A DNA stretch of 64,000 bases from Massilia eburnea (GTDB lineage Bacteria; Pseudomonadota; Gammaproteobacteria; Burkholderiales; Burkholderiaceae_D), in assembly GCF_009720745.1 (NCBI RefSeq), contig NZ_WNKX01000013.1, forward strand, positions 62,001 to 126,000, read 5' to 3'. Below, in pieces: positions 15,073 to 24,418 of the stretch (position 1 is its first letter; each line of letters starts with the position of its first letter). Position numbers and translations under genes: made by a program. Under the pieces are notes generated by a model. It saw only the letters and a list, made by a program, of their open reading frames with translations, was not told the DNA's origin and searched no databases.

Positions 15073-17229
15073 TTAATCACCGTTGGCAACGTTGCGCACA
15101 ATCGCTTCGCTGTGAACGATGATTTTATCCGCATCTGCCTGCAGCAGGCGTATGCGACGCTGCACCAGGGGCCAGCCGGACCAGGCGACGTCCGGCTCGG
15201 CCACAGCTTCTCGGCGCAGCGGGGCAGCGGGCGGCGTGGCGCCGGTGTGGCGCGACAGGGCGACCGACAATGTACGGCATACGGTGGCGTGGCTGGCCTC
15301 CAGCATCGCATTTACCGCCTCGCTCGGGATATCGCGCACATGGCGGCGAAGAATGGCGCGCAGCGCGGCCACATGCGCGACCAGCAGGTAGTTCTGCACA
15401 ATGAACAGGTTGATGTCCTCGGCCGCGCGCTGCTTGCTCTCCGGCTCATCCAGCATGCGCACCAGCGCGGCGCTGAGCGCGGCCAGCGTTTCCATCAAGC
15501 GTTTGCGCTGGATGCGGTAGATGAAGTCATTGCGGTATTTGCCCTGCAGGAGGTCAAAACTGGCCTCCATATAACTCAGGTTCACCGTCAGGACCAGCTT
15601 GACCAGGTGCGGCAGCGATTGGTATTCCCAGTTCGCCAGTACGAAACTGAAGGCGGTAGCGATGGCGGCGCCGACGAAAGTATCCACCAGGCGCTCGGAA
15701 ATCAGGTTGCTGCTCGGCGCCACCAGGTACATCCACAGCAGGATCATCACCGACACCGCAATCGCTGCGTAGCGGTAGCGCAGGTAGATGAAGGTCGGCG
15801 TGGCGATGGTCGCCAGCACCAGAACGGCGAGAATGGCGGCCGGGCTGGGGGTGAACTTCAATACCACGGCGGTGATGATGCAGCCGATGATGGTGCCGAC
15901 AATGCGGTCCGAGCGGCGCTGCTTGGTCATGCTGAAGCTGGGCTTCAGGATGATCACGATGGTCAGCACAATCCAGTAGCTGTGCGCCTTGTACGGCAGG
16001 ATGGCGCCGATCGCCAGGCCGGCTGCAATCGCCATCGACACGCGCAGTGCGAAGCGGAACACCGGTGAATCCATGCGGAAGTGCGACACCATCAGCTGCA
16101 GTTCGTACTTCTGCTGCGACAGGAAAGGCTGCATGTCCATATCGCGCCAGAAGGGCGTGTCCTCATACACCTTCTGGCTTGACACGTGCAGCTCGCCGAT
16201 CATGCGGATGATGGCGGTGATCTTGTTGCGCTGGGCCCGCAGCACGGTCACCGCTTCGCGGCGCGGCTTGCCGGCGTCGAGGTCATCCTGCAGGCCGGCG
16301 ATCTGCTGGTCCAGCGCCTTCAGCTCCGGCGTGTAATCGACTTCCGGATAGGAGGCGCGCTTGCGCGTCACCGCGTAGGCCACCGATTCGATATCGCGCG
16401 CAGCCTTGTACGCCAGGTCGTGCAGTGTGCGCAGGGCGGGCGAGTCGAGCAGGTGGGTGCGCAGCGCCGCGTAGTCGGTGTGGGTGGCGAGGACCTGCTC
16501 GTACAGGTCCAGCATGCAGACGTGGATCTGCACCACCACCGCGTCCTTGCGGTTGTTGTGCGCGCGCAGGATCAGGTCGCGCGAAGCCTGCTGGCGGTCG
16601 GCCAGCAATGCCTGGTGGCGTACCAGCTTGTTGAACTGCTCGGTGAGGTTGTAGCGCGTGTCGTAGAAGTCGGCCTTGATGTCGATGTAGGCCGCCAGCT
16701 CGAACAGTGCTTCCGCCAGCACCTGCTGCTTGATGCGGTGGCGCAGCACGTATGAAATACCCATGGCGTAGGCCAGGTAGGACAGGCCGCCGAACATGAA
16801 CAGGCCGGCGTGCGCAAACGACTGCACCGGCGTGAGCGTGTGCTCGGTCGACATGGTCATGATGAACAGTGTCGCCAGTTGCAGCGGCATCGACTTCTTG
16901 CCATAGACGACCATCATGCTGGCGAAGAAGCTCACCGCCACCAGCATCGGCATCAGCAGCCAGTAATACGGCCCGCAAAGGCTGATCAGCAGCGTGACGG
17001 CGGTGCATAGCAGCACCGATGCCATCATCTCGTTGAACTTGTGGCGCAGCGGGCTTGGCATGTCCATCAGCGCCGTGCACAGGGCGCCGATGCCGATCGA
17101 CATCGCGATATGGATGTCGGTCAGCCACATGGCCAGCGCAATAACGCCCACCAGGCCGACGCCGAAGCGCAGGCCCAGGTGGAAGTAGTGGCTGTAGAAG
17201 AAGGTGCGGGGGTCTAGTGCGTAGTGCAT
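15073..17229 (-). CDS. FUSC family inner-membrane protein (YccS-like)
   Basis: A 718-residue membrane protein of the FUSC/YccS-YhfK family, related to aromatic acid efflux components (AaeB) and fusaric acid resistance proteins. Two blocks of hydrophobic helices (residues ~20-160 and ~390-520) flank cytoplasmic regions, the family arrangement. The second block includes GAILPYKAHSYWIVLTIVII and the KQRRSDRIVGTIIG segment, which match the conserved FUSC-like domain. The start is ATG 17229 (MHYALDP); an in-frame start at 17247 would overlap the metallopeptidase gene. Substrate is unknown; efflux of aromatic or hydrophobic acids is plausible. The YkgJ gene follows closely. Confidence 0.85.
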   Translation of the reverse strand: MHYALDPRTFFYSHYFHLGLRFGVGLVGVIALAMWLTDIHIAMSIGIGALCTALMDMPSPLRHKFNEMMASVLLCTAVTLLISLCGPYYWLLMPMLVAVSFFASMMVVYGKKSMPLQLATLFIMTMSTEHTLTPVQSFAHAGLFMFGGLSYLAYAMGISYVLRHRIKQQVLAEALFELAAYIDIKADFYDTRYNLTEQFNKLVRHQALLADRQQASRDLILRAHNNRKDAVVVQIHVCMLDLYEQVLATHTDYAALRTHLLDSPALRTLHDLAYKAARDIESVAYAVTRKRASYPEVDYTPELKALDQQIAGLQDDLDAGKPRREAVTVLRAQRNKITAIIRMIGELHVSSQKVYEDTPFWRDMDMQPFLSQQKYELQLMVSHFRMDSPVFRFALRVSMAIAAGLAIGAILPYKAHSYWIVLTIVIILKPSFSMTKQRRSDRIVGTIIGCIITAVVLKFTPSPAAILAVLVLATIATPTFIYLRYRYAAIAVSVMILLWMYLVAPSSNLISERLVDTFVGAAIATAFSFVLANWEYQSLPHLVKLVLTVNLSYMEASFDLLQGKYRNDFIYRIQRKRLMETLAALSAALVRMLDEPESKQRAAEDINLFIVQNYLLVAHVAALRAILRRHVRDIPSEAVNAMLEASHATVCRTLSVALSRHTGATPPAAPLRREAVAEPDVAWSGWPLVQRRIRLLQADADKIIVHSEAIVRNVANGD

Positions 17230-17239
17230 GGTCCCCGTC

Positions 17240-18949
17240 TTACACAATCGACAGGACAGGGTAGCGGCGCCATTCCGGCTCGCGTTGTCGCTGGCAGTTG
17301 TGGAAGATGAAGTGCAGCACTGCGTCCTTGTCCTTCACCAGCGCCGGGTTGGCGGCTTTCCAGTTCTCGAACAATGCCTTGGTTTCCGGCTCGGTGGCGA
17401 GGATGTCGGCAGCCAGGTCTTCGAACACGTAGTCCGAGATGTTCTCCTTGCGCTCCAGTACGGAGTTGAAGAAGCCCCAGCGGAAGAAGGAATCGTGACC
17501 TTGCGGTTCCAGGGTCTCGACGGCGTAGCGCGCGTTGTCCTGGTCCAGCGAAACGTACCAGTCGCCGGCGCTCAGCTCAAAGGTGCCTTCGCGCTTTTCG
17601 ACTTCCACTTCGTCGTGGAACATATGGCCCTCGTAGGCGGTCGGGCGCGAGACCACGTTGCTGATATGGTAGTACTGGGCTTGTACGGTGGTCGGCGCTT
17701 CGATGCGGGTCATCTGCACGCCGTTCCATTGCAGGCGCTCGACGGCTTCGCGCCACTGCTGCGGCACCACGTAGGCCTTCGGCGCCTTGACCACGGTGTC
17801 CGCAGGGAAGCGGTTGAACCATTTGATGTCGCGCGACCATGGCTTGCTGCGGTCGTAGGACAGGCGGATGTAGTCGCCCAGCTTGGAAGGGCTGCGCTGC
17901 GCTTCATAGCCTTTGAAGTGGAAGGTGTCCGGATTCTCTTCATCCATGCGCCAGGTGACGGCCCATTCCTTCTGCTTGCGCTGCGCGGCCTTGGTGGCGG
18001 CGCGCATGGCCTTGATCTGTTCACCATGCTTGACGGTGAAGTTGCGCACGGTATCCACCAGGGCGCGCATGGATTCGTAGCGGTCGGCGTATGGCTTCAG
18101 CATATGCGTCTCCGGCATGAAGCCGATGATGTTATGCAGCGCGGTGAAGCCGGTCGAGAAGCGTGCGGTTTCCAGGAAGTCGGCGATGCCGTCGTCCGGG
18201 GTTTCGACCACAGGGTTCACGTAAGGGCAGGTTGGCCAGCCGGCGGCGGCCATGTCCTCGTAAATCTGCGGCAGCATGGTGTCGCGCAGGAATTCACCGA
18301 GTTCGCCACCGAGCTTGTCGCACTGGGTGTGGATCAGAGTCATGGTGTAGCTGTAGTCGGCGCCGTTGGAGGTGTGGGTGTCGACCATCACATCCGGATC
18401 CCAGGCGGTGACCAGCTGGTTGAAGAACTTCGCGTTCAGCGTATCGCATTTGACGAAGTCGCGGTTCAGGTCCAGATGGCGGCTGTTGCCGCGGAAGCCG
18501 AACATCTCCGGGCCGTCCTGGTTGGCGCGCGAAGTGTTCTGGCGATTCAGGCAGCCGTCCACGTTGTAGATCGGGACGAACAGCAGCACCGTCTTGCCCA
18601 GGCTCGCCAGCAGTTCCGGGTTGAAGCACATGTCGCGCACCGTCGCCATGCAGGAATCGATGCCTTCCGGCTCGCCCGGATGGATGCCGTTATTGTTGAA
18701 GAAGACCGTACGGCCTTCGCGCTTGATCGTTTCGCGGTCGAAAACGCCGTCGGCGCTGACCACGCCCACATGCAGGGGGATGCCGCCGTCCGATACGGCT
18801 GCCTGTTCAAATTTCAGGATCTTCGGGAAACGGCGTGCCAGTTCTTCGTAGAAGGCGATGCACTCGGTCCAGAGGGTAGTCTGGTTTTTATTGCCTTTTT
18901 CGTAAGGCGTGAGCATTTCTTGCATGGTCTGGATCTCAGGTTTCTGCAT
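17240..18949 (-). CDS. M14 family zinc carboxypeptidase-like protein
   Basis: A 569-residue metallopeptidase of the M14 family. The zinc site is seen as His and Glu in NGIHPGEPEG and the second His in VDTHTSNG; DLNRDF matches the substrate-carboxylate-binding NRD segment. There is no signal peptide, so it is probably cytoplasmic, unlike secreted carboxypeptidases. The ~250-residue C-terminal part after the catalytic domain is of unclear function. A second ATG at 18925 (MQEML) could be the true start; neither has a convincing ribosome binding site. The gene ends ten bases before the start of the FUSC gene, so the two are likely co-transcribed. Substrate (peptide, cell-wall or modified amino acid) is not determinable. 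Confidence 0.85.
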   Translation of the reverse strand: MQKPEIQTMQEMLTPYEKGNKNQTTLWTECIAFYEELARRFPKILKFEQAAVSDGGIPLHVGVVSADGVFDRETIKREGRTVFFNNNGIHPGEPEGIDSCMATVRDMCFNPELLASLGKTVLLFVPIYNVDGCLNRQNTSRANQDGPEMFGFRGNSRHLDLNRDFVKCDTLNAKFFNQLVTAWDPDVMVDTHTSNGADYSYTMTLIHTQCDKLGGELGEFLRDTMLPQIYEDMAAAGWPTCPYVNPVVETPDDGIADFLETARFSTGFTALHNIIGFMPETHMLKPYADRYESMRALVDTVRNFTVKHGEQIKAMRAATKAAQRKQKEWAVTWRMDEENPDTFHFKGYEAQRSPSKLGDYIRLSYDRSKPWSRDIKWFNRFPADTVVKAPKAYVVPQQWREAVERLQWNGVQMTRIEAPTTVQAQYYHISNVVSRPTAYEGHMFHDEVEVEKREGTFELSAGDWYVSLDQDNARYAVETLEPQGHDSFFRWGFFNSVLERKENISDYVFEDLAADILATEPETKALFENWKAANPALVKDKDAVLHFIFHNCQRQREPEWRRYPVLSIV

Positions 18950-18975
18950 GTAGGGGGATCAGCGATTTTACCAAA

Positions 18976-19539
18976 TTACGCCTTACGGCCGTTGGCCTCC
19001 ACCCATTTCGCGTAGGAGGCGGCCCATGCAGTCAGTACCTCCTTGGTCTTGTCGTTATTGACCTTGCCGTCTTCGCCGATCAGCGCGGAGCCGTTGCCGA
19101 TATAGACTTCAGGGCCTGGCATGACGGGCGCGTTGAGCGTCACCATGGTCTGGCGCACGTTGTGGTTGCCTGCGAAGCCGCCCACTGCGCCGATGGAGGC
19201 GGAGATCACGCCGACCGGCTTGGCGTTCCAGATGCTGTGGCCCCATGGGCGCGAACCGACGTCGATGGCATTCTTCAGCGCACCGGGCATGGAGCGGTTG
19301 TATTCCGGCGTAGCGAACACGATGCCGTCCACGTTGCGCAGCTTGTCGCGGAAGGCGGTCCAGGCAGCAGGCGGGGTATGTGCGTCGTCCAGGTCCTGGT
19401 TGTACAGCGGCAGGTCGCCGATTTCGACGAATTCGAATTGCAGTTCGGCTGGCGCCACTTCCACCAGCGCGTTGGCGAATTTGCGGTTCAGCGAATCCTT
19501 GCGCAGGCTGCCGACGATGAGGGCGATTTTCTTGGTCAT
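18976..19539 (-). CDS. NADPH-dependent FMN reductase / quinone reductase
   Basis: A 187-residue flavodoxin-fold NAD(P)H-dependent reductase of the chromate/azo/quinone reductase type (ChrR, YieF). The FMN phosphate-binding loop is GSLRKDSLNRK near the N terminus, and TPEYNRSMPGALKNAID is the diagnostic flavin-contact motif of the family. It reduces quinones, chromate or azo compounds with two electrons and is usually linked to oxidative-stress protection. The start is ATG 19539, with GGAG just upstream; an in-frame extension to 19623 crosses into the LysR gene end. It lies 43 bases after the LysR regulator on the same strand and may be co-transcribed with it. Confidence 0.92.
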   Translation of the reverse strand: MTKKIALIVGSLRKDSLNRKFANALVEVAPAELQFEFVEIGDLPLYNQDLDDAHTPPAAWTAFRDKLRNVDGIVFATPEYNRSMPGALKNAIDVGSRPWGHSIWNAKPVGVISASIGAVGGFAGNHNVRQTMVTLNAPVMPGPEVYIGNGSALIGEDGKVNNDKTKEVLTAWAASYAKWVEANGRKA

Positions 19540-19582
19540 GGAATGCTCCAGTGGTGAGGGAATGTCGGAATGATAATGTACA

Positions 19583-20482
19583 TCAAGCGGGGAAAACGTG
19601 CGCGTCCTGCCGTAACGCGTCATACAGGAATTGGCTAAGGGCCTTGATGCGCGCCACGTTGCGCAAGTCGCGGTGGCTCAGCACCCAGAGCTGGGTGTGG
19701 AAGCGCGGGTCGGGCGGCGCCAGCTGCTCCAGCGTGCGCTCGCGGTCGGCCAGCAGGCAAAGCAGGGGCGCCACGCCCATGCCGTTGCGCGCCGCATCGA
19801 CCATGGTGATCAGGCTGTCGGCGCGCACGGCCACTTGCGACGGCGGCACGCGTTCGGCCAGCCACTGTGCGGCGGCGAGATGGGCCAGGCTTTCGTCCGG
19901 CGCCACCCAGCGGTGCGCGGGCCAGTCGTCGCGTGCGATGCCTTCGCGTTCGGCACGGCGCAGGTAGCCGTGGGAAGCGTATAGCGCGGTCGCCACGGCG
20001 CCGACTTTGCGGCCCACCAGGTTGGCCGGCGGCGTGTTTGACGGGCGCACGGCGATATCGGCTTCGCGCTGGGTGAGGTTGAGGAAGCTGTTGTTGACCA
20101 CCAGCTGCAGCTGCACGGCGGGGTGGGCGTCCTGGAAGCGCTGCAGGTAAGGCATCAGCAGGCCATGCGCCAGCGTGTCCGTGGTGGTGAGGCGGATGGT
20201 GCCGCGCAGCTCTTCATCCAGCCCGCCCACTTCGCGCTGGGCGCTGCCGATTTCCTCCTCGATCGGGCCGAGGCGGCCGCGCAGGGTTTCGCCGGCGCCG
20301 GTCATCACATAGCCCGATTGCAGGCGCTCGAACAGGCGCACCCCCAGCGACTGCTCGAGGCTATCCAGCCTGCGCAGCACGGTGGAGTGATTGACGCCCA
20401 GCTCGCGAGCCGCGGCCGAGATCGAGCCGCCGCGCGCGACGGCGGCAAAGTAGCGCAAGTCTTCCCAGTCAAGCTTCTGCAT
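19583..20482 (-). CDS. LysR family transcriptional regulator
   Basis: A 299-residue LysR-type regulator with an N-terminal winged helix-turn-helix (residues ~5-62; SISAAARELGVNHSTVLRRL is the recognition region) and a C-terminal periplasmic-binding-like effector domain. The start MQKLDWEDLRYF is standard. It is divergent from a glutathione S-transferase/SMR pair (~90 bp gap) and upstream of the FMN reductase on its own strand, so it may control either, as LysR proteins often control the divergent gene. The effector is unknown, but the neighbours point to electrophile or quinone stress. Confidence 0.93.
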   Translation of the reverse strand: MQKLDWEDLRYFAAVARGGSISAAARELGVNHSTVLRRLDSLEQSLGVRLFERLQSGYVMTGAGETLRGRLGPIEEEIGSAQREVGGLDEELRGTIRLTTTDTLAHGLLMPYLQRFQDAHPAVQLQLVVNNSFLNLTQREADIAVRPSNTPPANLVGRKVGAVATALYASHGYLRRAEREGIARDDWPAHRWVAPDESLAHLAAAQWLAERVPPSQVAVRADSLITMVDAARNGMGVAPLLCLLADRERTLEQLAPPDPRFHTQLWVLSHRDLRNVARIKALSQFLYDALRQDAHVFPA

Positions 20483-20572
20483 ATTTGCGTAACCGTTCCG
20501 CTGTTTTCTGGAATTTTAATGCGTTTTTGCGGCGCATACACTGGCTTCGTCAAATCATTCAAGGAGCCGACC

Positions 20573-21190
20573 ATGCTGACGCTATACACCGCCGATACGC
20601 CCAACGGGCAGAAGATCACCATCGCGCTGGAAGAACTGGGCCTGCCGCACCGCGTGCACCACGTGAACCTGTCGGCCGGCGAGCAGCATCAGCCGCCGTT
20701 CAGCGAAATGAGCCCGAACCACAAGATCCCGCTGCTGGTGGATGAAACCACGCCGATCTTCGAATCAGGCGCCATCCTGATCCACCTGGCCGACAAGGCC
20801 GGCCAGCTGCTGCCTGCATCGGGCGAAGCGCGCAGCGTGGTGCTGCAATGGCTGTTCCTGCAGGTAGGCAGCATAGGGCCGATGCTGGGCCAGCTGTGGT
20901 TCTTCCGGCATAGCGCCGGAGCGGGCAAGGGCAAACCGAACGAGCAGGCGCTGGAACGCTATGGGCGCGAGACATTGCGTTTGCTGGGCGTATTTGAAGA
21001 ACGCCTGCGCGACAAGGCATACCTCGCGGGCGACCAATACACGATTGCCGATATCGCCAGCTTCCCCTGGATACGTTCGCACCCTGAGTTGGGTGTCACG
21101 CTATCCGACTACCCGGCGGTGGCCGATTGGGCCGCGCGCATCGAAGCGCGTCCGGCCGTGCAGCGCGGACTGGCGTCGGCCAAGCCATGA
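20573..21190 (+). CDS. Glutathione S-transferase family protein (YfcG/Ure2p-like)
   Basis: A 205-residue two-domain protein: thioredoxin-fold GST N domain (MLTLYTADTPNGQKITIALEE, residues 1-80, with NHKIPLLVD containing the cis-proline and FESGAI the glutathione gamma-glutamyl contact) and an all-helical C domain. The TADTPNGQKI start resembles the nu-class YfcG group, which shows disulfide reductase activity on glutathione. The start ATG 20573 has AAGGAG eight bases before; a long in-frame extension upstream lies inside the divergent LysR gene and is an artefact. The stop overlaps the start of the SMR gene by four bases, implying translational coupling. Confidence 0.92.
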   Translation: MLTLYTADTPNGQKITIALEELGLPHRVHHVNLSAGEQHQPPFSEMSPNHKIPLLVDETTPIFESGAILIHLADKAGQLLPASGEARSVVLQWLFLQVGSIGPMLGQLWFFRHSAGAGKGKPNEQALERYGRETLRLLGVFEERLRDKAYLAGDQYTIADIASFPWIRSHPELGVTLSDYPAVADWAARIEARPAVQRGLASAKP

Positions 21191-21510
21191 TCGCCGCCTG
21201 GGGCTTATTGCTGTCAGCCGCCCTGGTCGACATTGCCATGGCGATAGCGCTCAAGCATGCCGAAGGCTGGACGCGCTTGTGGCCCAGCCTCGCCGGCCTG
21301 GCCTTCGCCAATGGCGCGATCGTGCTGCTGACAATGGCCCTGCGCCAGCTGCCGGTAGGCACAGCATTTGCGGTCTTCACGGGAATTGGTGCGGCGGGCG
21401 CCGCAGCGGTAGGCATCCTCTATTACGGCGAGAGTGCCTCACCCCTGCGCTTGATACTGATTGCAACGATCGTAGTCGCCATCGCCGGCCTCAAGCTCAC
21501 AAACGGCTGA
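21187..21510 (+). CDS. Small multidrug resistance (SMR/EamA-like) membrane protein
   Basis: A 107-residue protein with four hydrophobic helices. It resembles SMR family pumps, which work as antiparallel dimers exchanging protons for cationic drugs or guanidinium. AWGLLLSAALVDIAMAIALKHAEG in the first helix corresponds to the EmrE/SugE segment that normally carries a membrane-embedded Glu (Glu14); here Asp15 occupies that area, which may alter the mechanism. PVGTAFAVFTGIGAAG matches the conserved P-x-xx-AY-AVW-xGxGAxG stretch of helix 2-3, including the closing glycines. The ATG overlaps the GST stop (ATGA). The quoted helix-1 region runs residues 4-27. Export of a conjugated or toxic amine is an inference. 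Confidence 0.85.
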   Translation: MIAAWGLLLSAALVDIAMAIALKHAEGWTRLWPSLAGLAFANGAIVLLTMALRQLPVGTAFAVFTGIGAAGAAAVGILYYGESASPLRLILIATIVVAIAGLKLTNG

Positions 21511-21618
21511 GCCCGTGTCCCACCTTGGGGTCACACCCGAAATGGGACACGGGCTCAGCCGCGCTACGCTTGTGCTCGTGTCCCGAAACGGGTGTGACCC
21601 CAGGGTGGGACACGGGCT
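21509..21618. repeat. Paired palindromic repeat, GTGTGACCCC family (copy B1)
   Basis: Two large hairpins lie in inverted orientation and fill the gap between the SMR gene and the converging S46 peptidase. The first has arms GAGCCCGTGTCCCA and TGGGACACGGGCTC (perfect, ending ~21557) around GGGGTCACACCC. The second (about 21572-21618) is its near reverse complement, with GGTGTGACCCC. The first base pairs overlap the SMR stop codon. Confidence 0.88.
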
Positions 21619-21639
21619 GGGCCGTAGGGCCCGCGGAAC

Positions 21640-23802
21640 TTATTCGGCCTTCATTTCCTTCAGCAGGTTGTCGGCCTTGTCGATGTACTTCATGTTCCAC
21701 AGGATGTAGCGCAGGTCGACCTGGATGTCGCGGGTCTTGGCTTTGTTGAAGTCCCAGTCGGAGATGATCGAGTCCAGGGTGCCGTCGAACGCCAGGCCTA
21801 CCAGCTCGGCTTTCGAGTTCAGCGCGGCGGAACCGGAGTTGCCGCCGGTGATGTCCAGCGTGGCGAGGAAGTTGACCGGCACGGTCTTCAGTTTAGGATC
21901 GACGTATTTTCCGAATTCCTTCTTGTTGATCGCGTCCAGCTGCGCTTGCGGGGCATTGAATTCGCCTTCGCCGGTAGCCTTGGCTTTGACGCCTGCCACG
22001 GTGGTGAAGGCGCTCCAGCCGGTAGTGCCGTCGGCGCCGGTGTCGCGGCCGGCGATCTTGCCGAACGTGACGCGCAGGGTGCTGTTGGCATCCGGGTACA
22101 CGGCCTGGCCTTTGGAATTCATGTAGGCGATCTTGGCCTTCATGTAGTTGCCGTAGGCTTGCTGGATCTTGCCACCGAGTTCTTCCTCTTCCGCCTCACG
22201 CTTCATGGCGTCGTCGTACAGGGCGACGGCGACCTTGATGAAGGCATCGTCGCTGGCTTTGAAGTCGGCTACCGATTTGTTCAGCCACTGCGTGCGGAAG
22301 GCTGCATCTTCCAGCTTGGAGCCGGCATACAGCTTGTCCAGCGCTGCAGACAGTTCCGCTTCGCTCATGCCAGCCTTGATGCCCATGGCGGCGTCGAACA
22401 CGGCATTGTGCTCGGATGCGGGCTGCGCGGCGTAGTGCTTCATGTTGTTCAGCACGATGGCCTTGTTCACCTTGGCGACGTAGGTCTTGTTCACGCCTTC
22501 GATGGAAGCCTTGATGCGCTTGGCGTCACGTTCCTGGAAGCCGGCCTTGCGCTCGGCATTCGGCTTGGTGTTCTCGTTGGCCAGGCGGTACATCATGCGC
22601 GCTGCGTTCAGCAGCGTTGGCGCAGAGCGGTCCAGGAAGTAATCGCGCTTCGCTTCGTCGGTGCGCTGGGCCATCAGCTTCTCGACGTTTTCCAGGTCGG
22701 CGCCGTAGGCGGCCTTGCGCTTGGCATCGGCGTTGACCCATGCCTTCAGGGCTTCGTGCTCCTTGGTCTTGCGTTCGAGGATATCGCTGCCCTCGTAGCT
22801 GTTCAGCATGCCCTTGCGGTTCTTGTAGTAGTTGTTGATGCCAGCTACCTGGCCGGCTACCTTCAGGGCCGCATCGCGGTCGCCCTTGGTCTCGCGGTCG
22901 ATGATGGCCAGGGTCTCGTTGGAGTTCTGGATGAAGGCAGGGTATTCCCAGCCGAAGGTGGTCGCCACTTCGGATGGCAGGCGGTGGCGGTTGGTGCGGC
23001 CCGGGTAGCCCAGCACCATCACGAAGTCGCCTTCCTTCACGCCTTCTTTCGCCAGCTTCAGGTAGGACTTCGGCTCGTAAGGGACGTTGTCCTTCGAGTA
23101 GTCGGCGGCTTTGCCGTCCTTGCTCACGTAGGCGCGGTAGAAGCCGTAGTCGCCGGTGTGGCGCGGCCACATCCAGTTGTCGGTGTCGCCGCCGAATTTG
23201 CCGACGCCGGCTGCCGGTGCGTGCACCAGGCGCACGTCGCGGATTTCCAGCTGTTTGATCTGGTAATACTCCAGGCCGCCGTAGAAGGAGGACACGGTGC
23301 AGCGGTGGCCTTCATCCTTTTCGCATTCCGCGACCAGGCCTTTCTGGTTCTTCTCGATCGCGTCCACGCGCGCCTTGCCCTGCAGCTTGGCCACTTCCGG
23401 GGTGATGATCTTGTCGGTGACGTTCAGCACTTCCTTGGTGACGAAAATGCGGCTGCCTGGAGCAGCCGGCAGTTCTTCGCCGAAGTTGTGGGCGACGAAG
23501 CCGTTCGCCAGCAGGTCGCGTTCCTTGGTGGAGTTGACCGCCACGCTGTTGTACACGCAGTGGTGGTTGGTCACGACCAGGCCTTGCGGCGAGACGAAGG
23601 ACGCGGAACAGCCGCCCAGGCTGACGATGGCGTTCATCGGGAACTCGGTCAACTTGGTCAGCGAGGCTGGGTCCAGCTTCAGGCCGGCGGCTTTCAGTTG
23701 CTTGGCTACTTGTGGCAGCTGCTGCGGCATCCACATGCCTTCGTCTGCGAAGGCTGCGGAGGTGGTGCTCAGGACGGCGAGCGCGAGAAGAGATTTTTTC
23801 AT
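21640..23802 (-). CDS. S46 family dipeptidyl-peptidase (DPP7/DPP11-like), secreted
   Basis: A 720-residue periplasmic serine exopeptidase that removes dipeptides from peptide N termini. The signal peptide MKKSLLALAVLSTTSAAFA precedes DEGMW, as is common in the family. The chymotrypsin-like half carries the catalytic His in VVTNHHCVYNS with GGCSASFVSPQG, and Ser in TGGNSGSAAL near the C terminus; an inserted helical domain separates them. In the segment that sets specificity, LAFDG, a Gly takes the place of the Arg found in acidic-specific DPP11, pointing to DPP7-like preference; this is an inference from known S46 structures. It appears monocistronic; its 3' end faces a palindromic repeat. 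Confidence 0.93.
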   Translation of the reverse strand: MKKSLLALAVLSTTSAAFADEGMWMPQQLPQVAKQLKAAGLKLDPASLTKLTEFPMNAIVSLGGCSASFVSPQGLVVTNHHCVYNSVAVNSTKERDLLANGFVAHNFGEELPAAPGSRIFVTKEVLNVTDKIITPEVAKLQGKARVDAIEKNQKGLVAECEKDEGHRCTVSSFYGGLEYYQIKQLEIRDVRLVHAPAAGVGKFGGDTDNWMWPRHTGDYGFYRAYVSKDGKAADYSKDNVPYEPKSYLKLAKEGVKEGDFVMVLGYPGRTNRHRLPSEVATTFGWEYPAFIQNSNETLAIIDRETKGDRDAALKVAGQVAGINNYYKNRKGMLNSYEGSDILERKTKEHEALKAWVNADAKRKAAYGADLENVEKLMAQRTDEAKRDYFLDRSAPTLLNAARMMYRLANENTKPNAERKAGFQERDAKRIKASIEGVNKTYVAKVNKAIVLNNMKHYAAQPASEHNAVFDAAMGIKAGMSEAELSAALDKLYAGSKLEDAAFRTQWLNKSVADFKASDDAFIKVAVALYDDAMKREAEEEELGGKIQQAYGNYMKAKIAYMNSKGQAVYPDANSTLRVTFGKIAGRDTGADGTTGWSAFTTVAGVKAKATGEGEFNAPQAQLDAINKKEFGKYVDPKLKTVPVNFLATLDITGGNSGSAALNSKAELVGLAFDGTLDSIISDWDFNKAKTRDIQVDLRYILWNMKYIDKADNLLKEMKAE

Positions 23803-23969
23803 GGGTCTCGAGGTGATTGATGTGGTGGCCCGGCGGGATCGGCCGGCAGGCGACCTAGAGTATCGGCACGGCGGCGGCTGGCGTCAACTCCAAATATGTC
23901 GCCGCAGCGTTGCTGCAATGCAGCAGGTTAGTAGCTCGCTCAGCGGAAGGCCAAAGATTCGCGAAGGCT

Positions 23970-23999
23970 AAAAAAAAGCCAGCGCCGCAGCGCTGGCTT
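23970..23999 (-). terminator. Rho-independent terminator of the GlsB-like gene
   Basis: On the minus strand a 10-bp perfect stem (AAGCCAGCGC / GCGCTGGCTT, four-base loop) is followed directly by a run of eight T. It lies 18 bp after the stop of the gene at 24018-24287. The rest of the gap to 23802 holds no recognisable feature. Confidence 0.85.
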
Positions 24000-24017
24000 G
24001 TGAGGAATCTTTACGGG

Positions 24018-24287
24018 CTACCTGACGCGTCCACGGAACACCAGGTTCACAATCGCCAGCAGAATTATTGCGCCGAGGAAAGATACCCCCAGCGACAGTA
24101 GGCTGAAATCGTCGGTATTGATGGTGCCCGTCCCGAATAGCGGTGACAGCAGCCAGCCGCCCAGCAGCGCGCCAACTATACCCACCACCACGTTCAGGAA
24201 CATGCCCTGCTGCGCGTCGGTTTTCATCACCAGGCTGGCCAGCCAGCCCAGCACGCCCCCAATCACAATCCAGATAATAAAGTTCAT
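24018..24287 (-). CDS. GlsB/YeaQ/YmgE family stress-associated membrane protein
   Basis: An 89-residue protein with three hydrophobic segments: IIWIVIGGVLGWLASLVM, NVVVGIVGALLGGWLL and a C-terminal LGVSFLGAIILLAIVNLVF. The glycine-rich GGVLGWLA and GIVGALLGG motifs are those of the transglycosylase-associated (GlsB/YeaQ) family, small inner-membrane proteins linked to stress responses. The molecular function is unknown. The start is ATG 24287, preceded by AAGGGGGG; a longer frame to 24392 lacks support. It is divergent from the glycine-zipper protein gene with ~130 bp between starts, so the two may share stress control. Confidence 0.92.
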   Translation of the reverse strand: MNFIIWIVIGGVLGWLASLVMKTDAQQGMFLNVVVGIVGALLGGWLLSPLFGTGTINTDDFSLLSLGVSFLGAIILLAIVNLVFRGRVR

Positions 24288-24418
24288 GTCCGCCCCCCTT
24301 ATTGTTGATGATTCCAGTTTAGGACACGCGCAGGCCGGTATTCCGTGCGCCAACGTACAGATTTGGGGTGCGCCGCGGCCTATCGTGACCACGACTCATG
24401 CAAAAAAGGGGAATTCCC

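Noticed and set aside
17228..19015. 595-residue plus-strand ORF antisense to the M14 gene
   Set aside because: The minus strand encodes a clear metallopeptidase with HPGE and NRD motifs. The antisense protein has no family features and reflects high-GC codon bias.
20123..20572. Long in-frame N-terminal extension of the GST at 20573
   Set aside because: It lies in the divergent LysR gene, and the AAGGAG at the GST ATG fixes the start.
21946..23820. 624-residue plus-strand ORF antisense to the S46 peptidase
   Set aside because: Shadow of a well-supported secreted peptidase with signal peptide and catalytic His/Ser.
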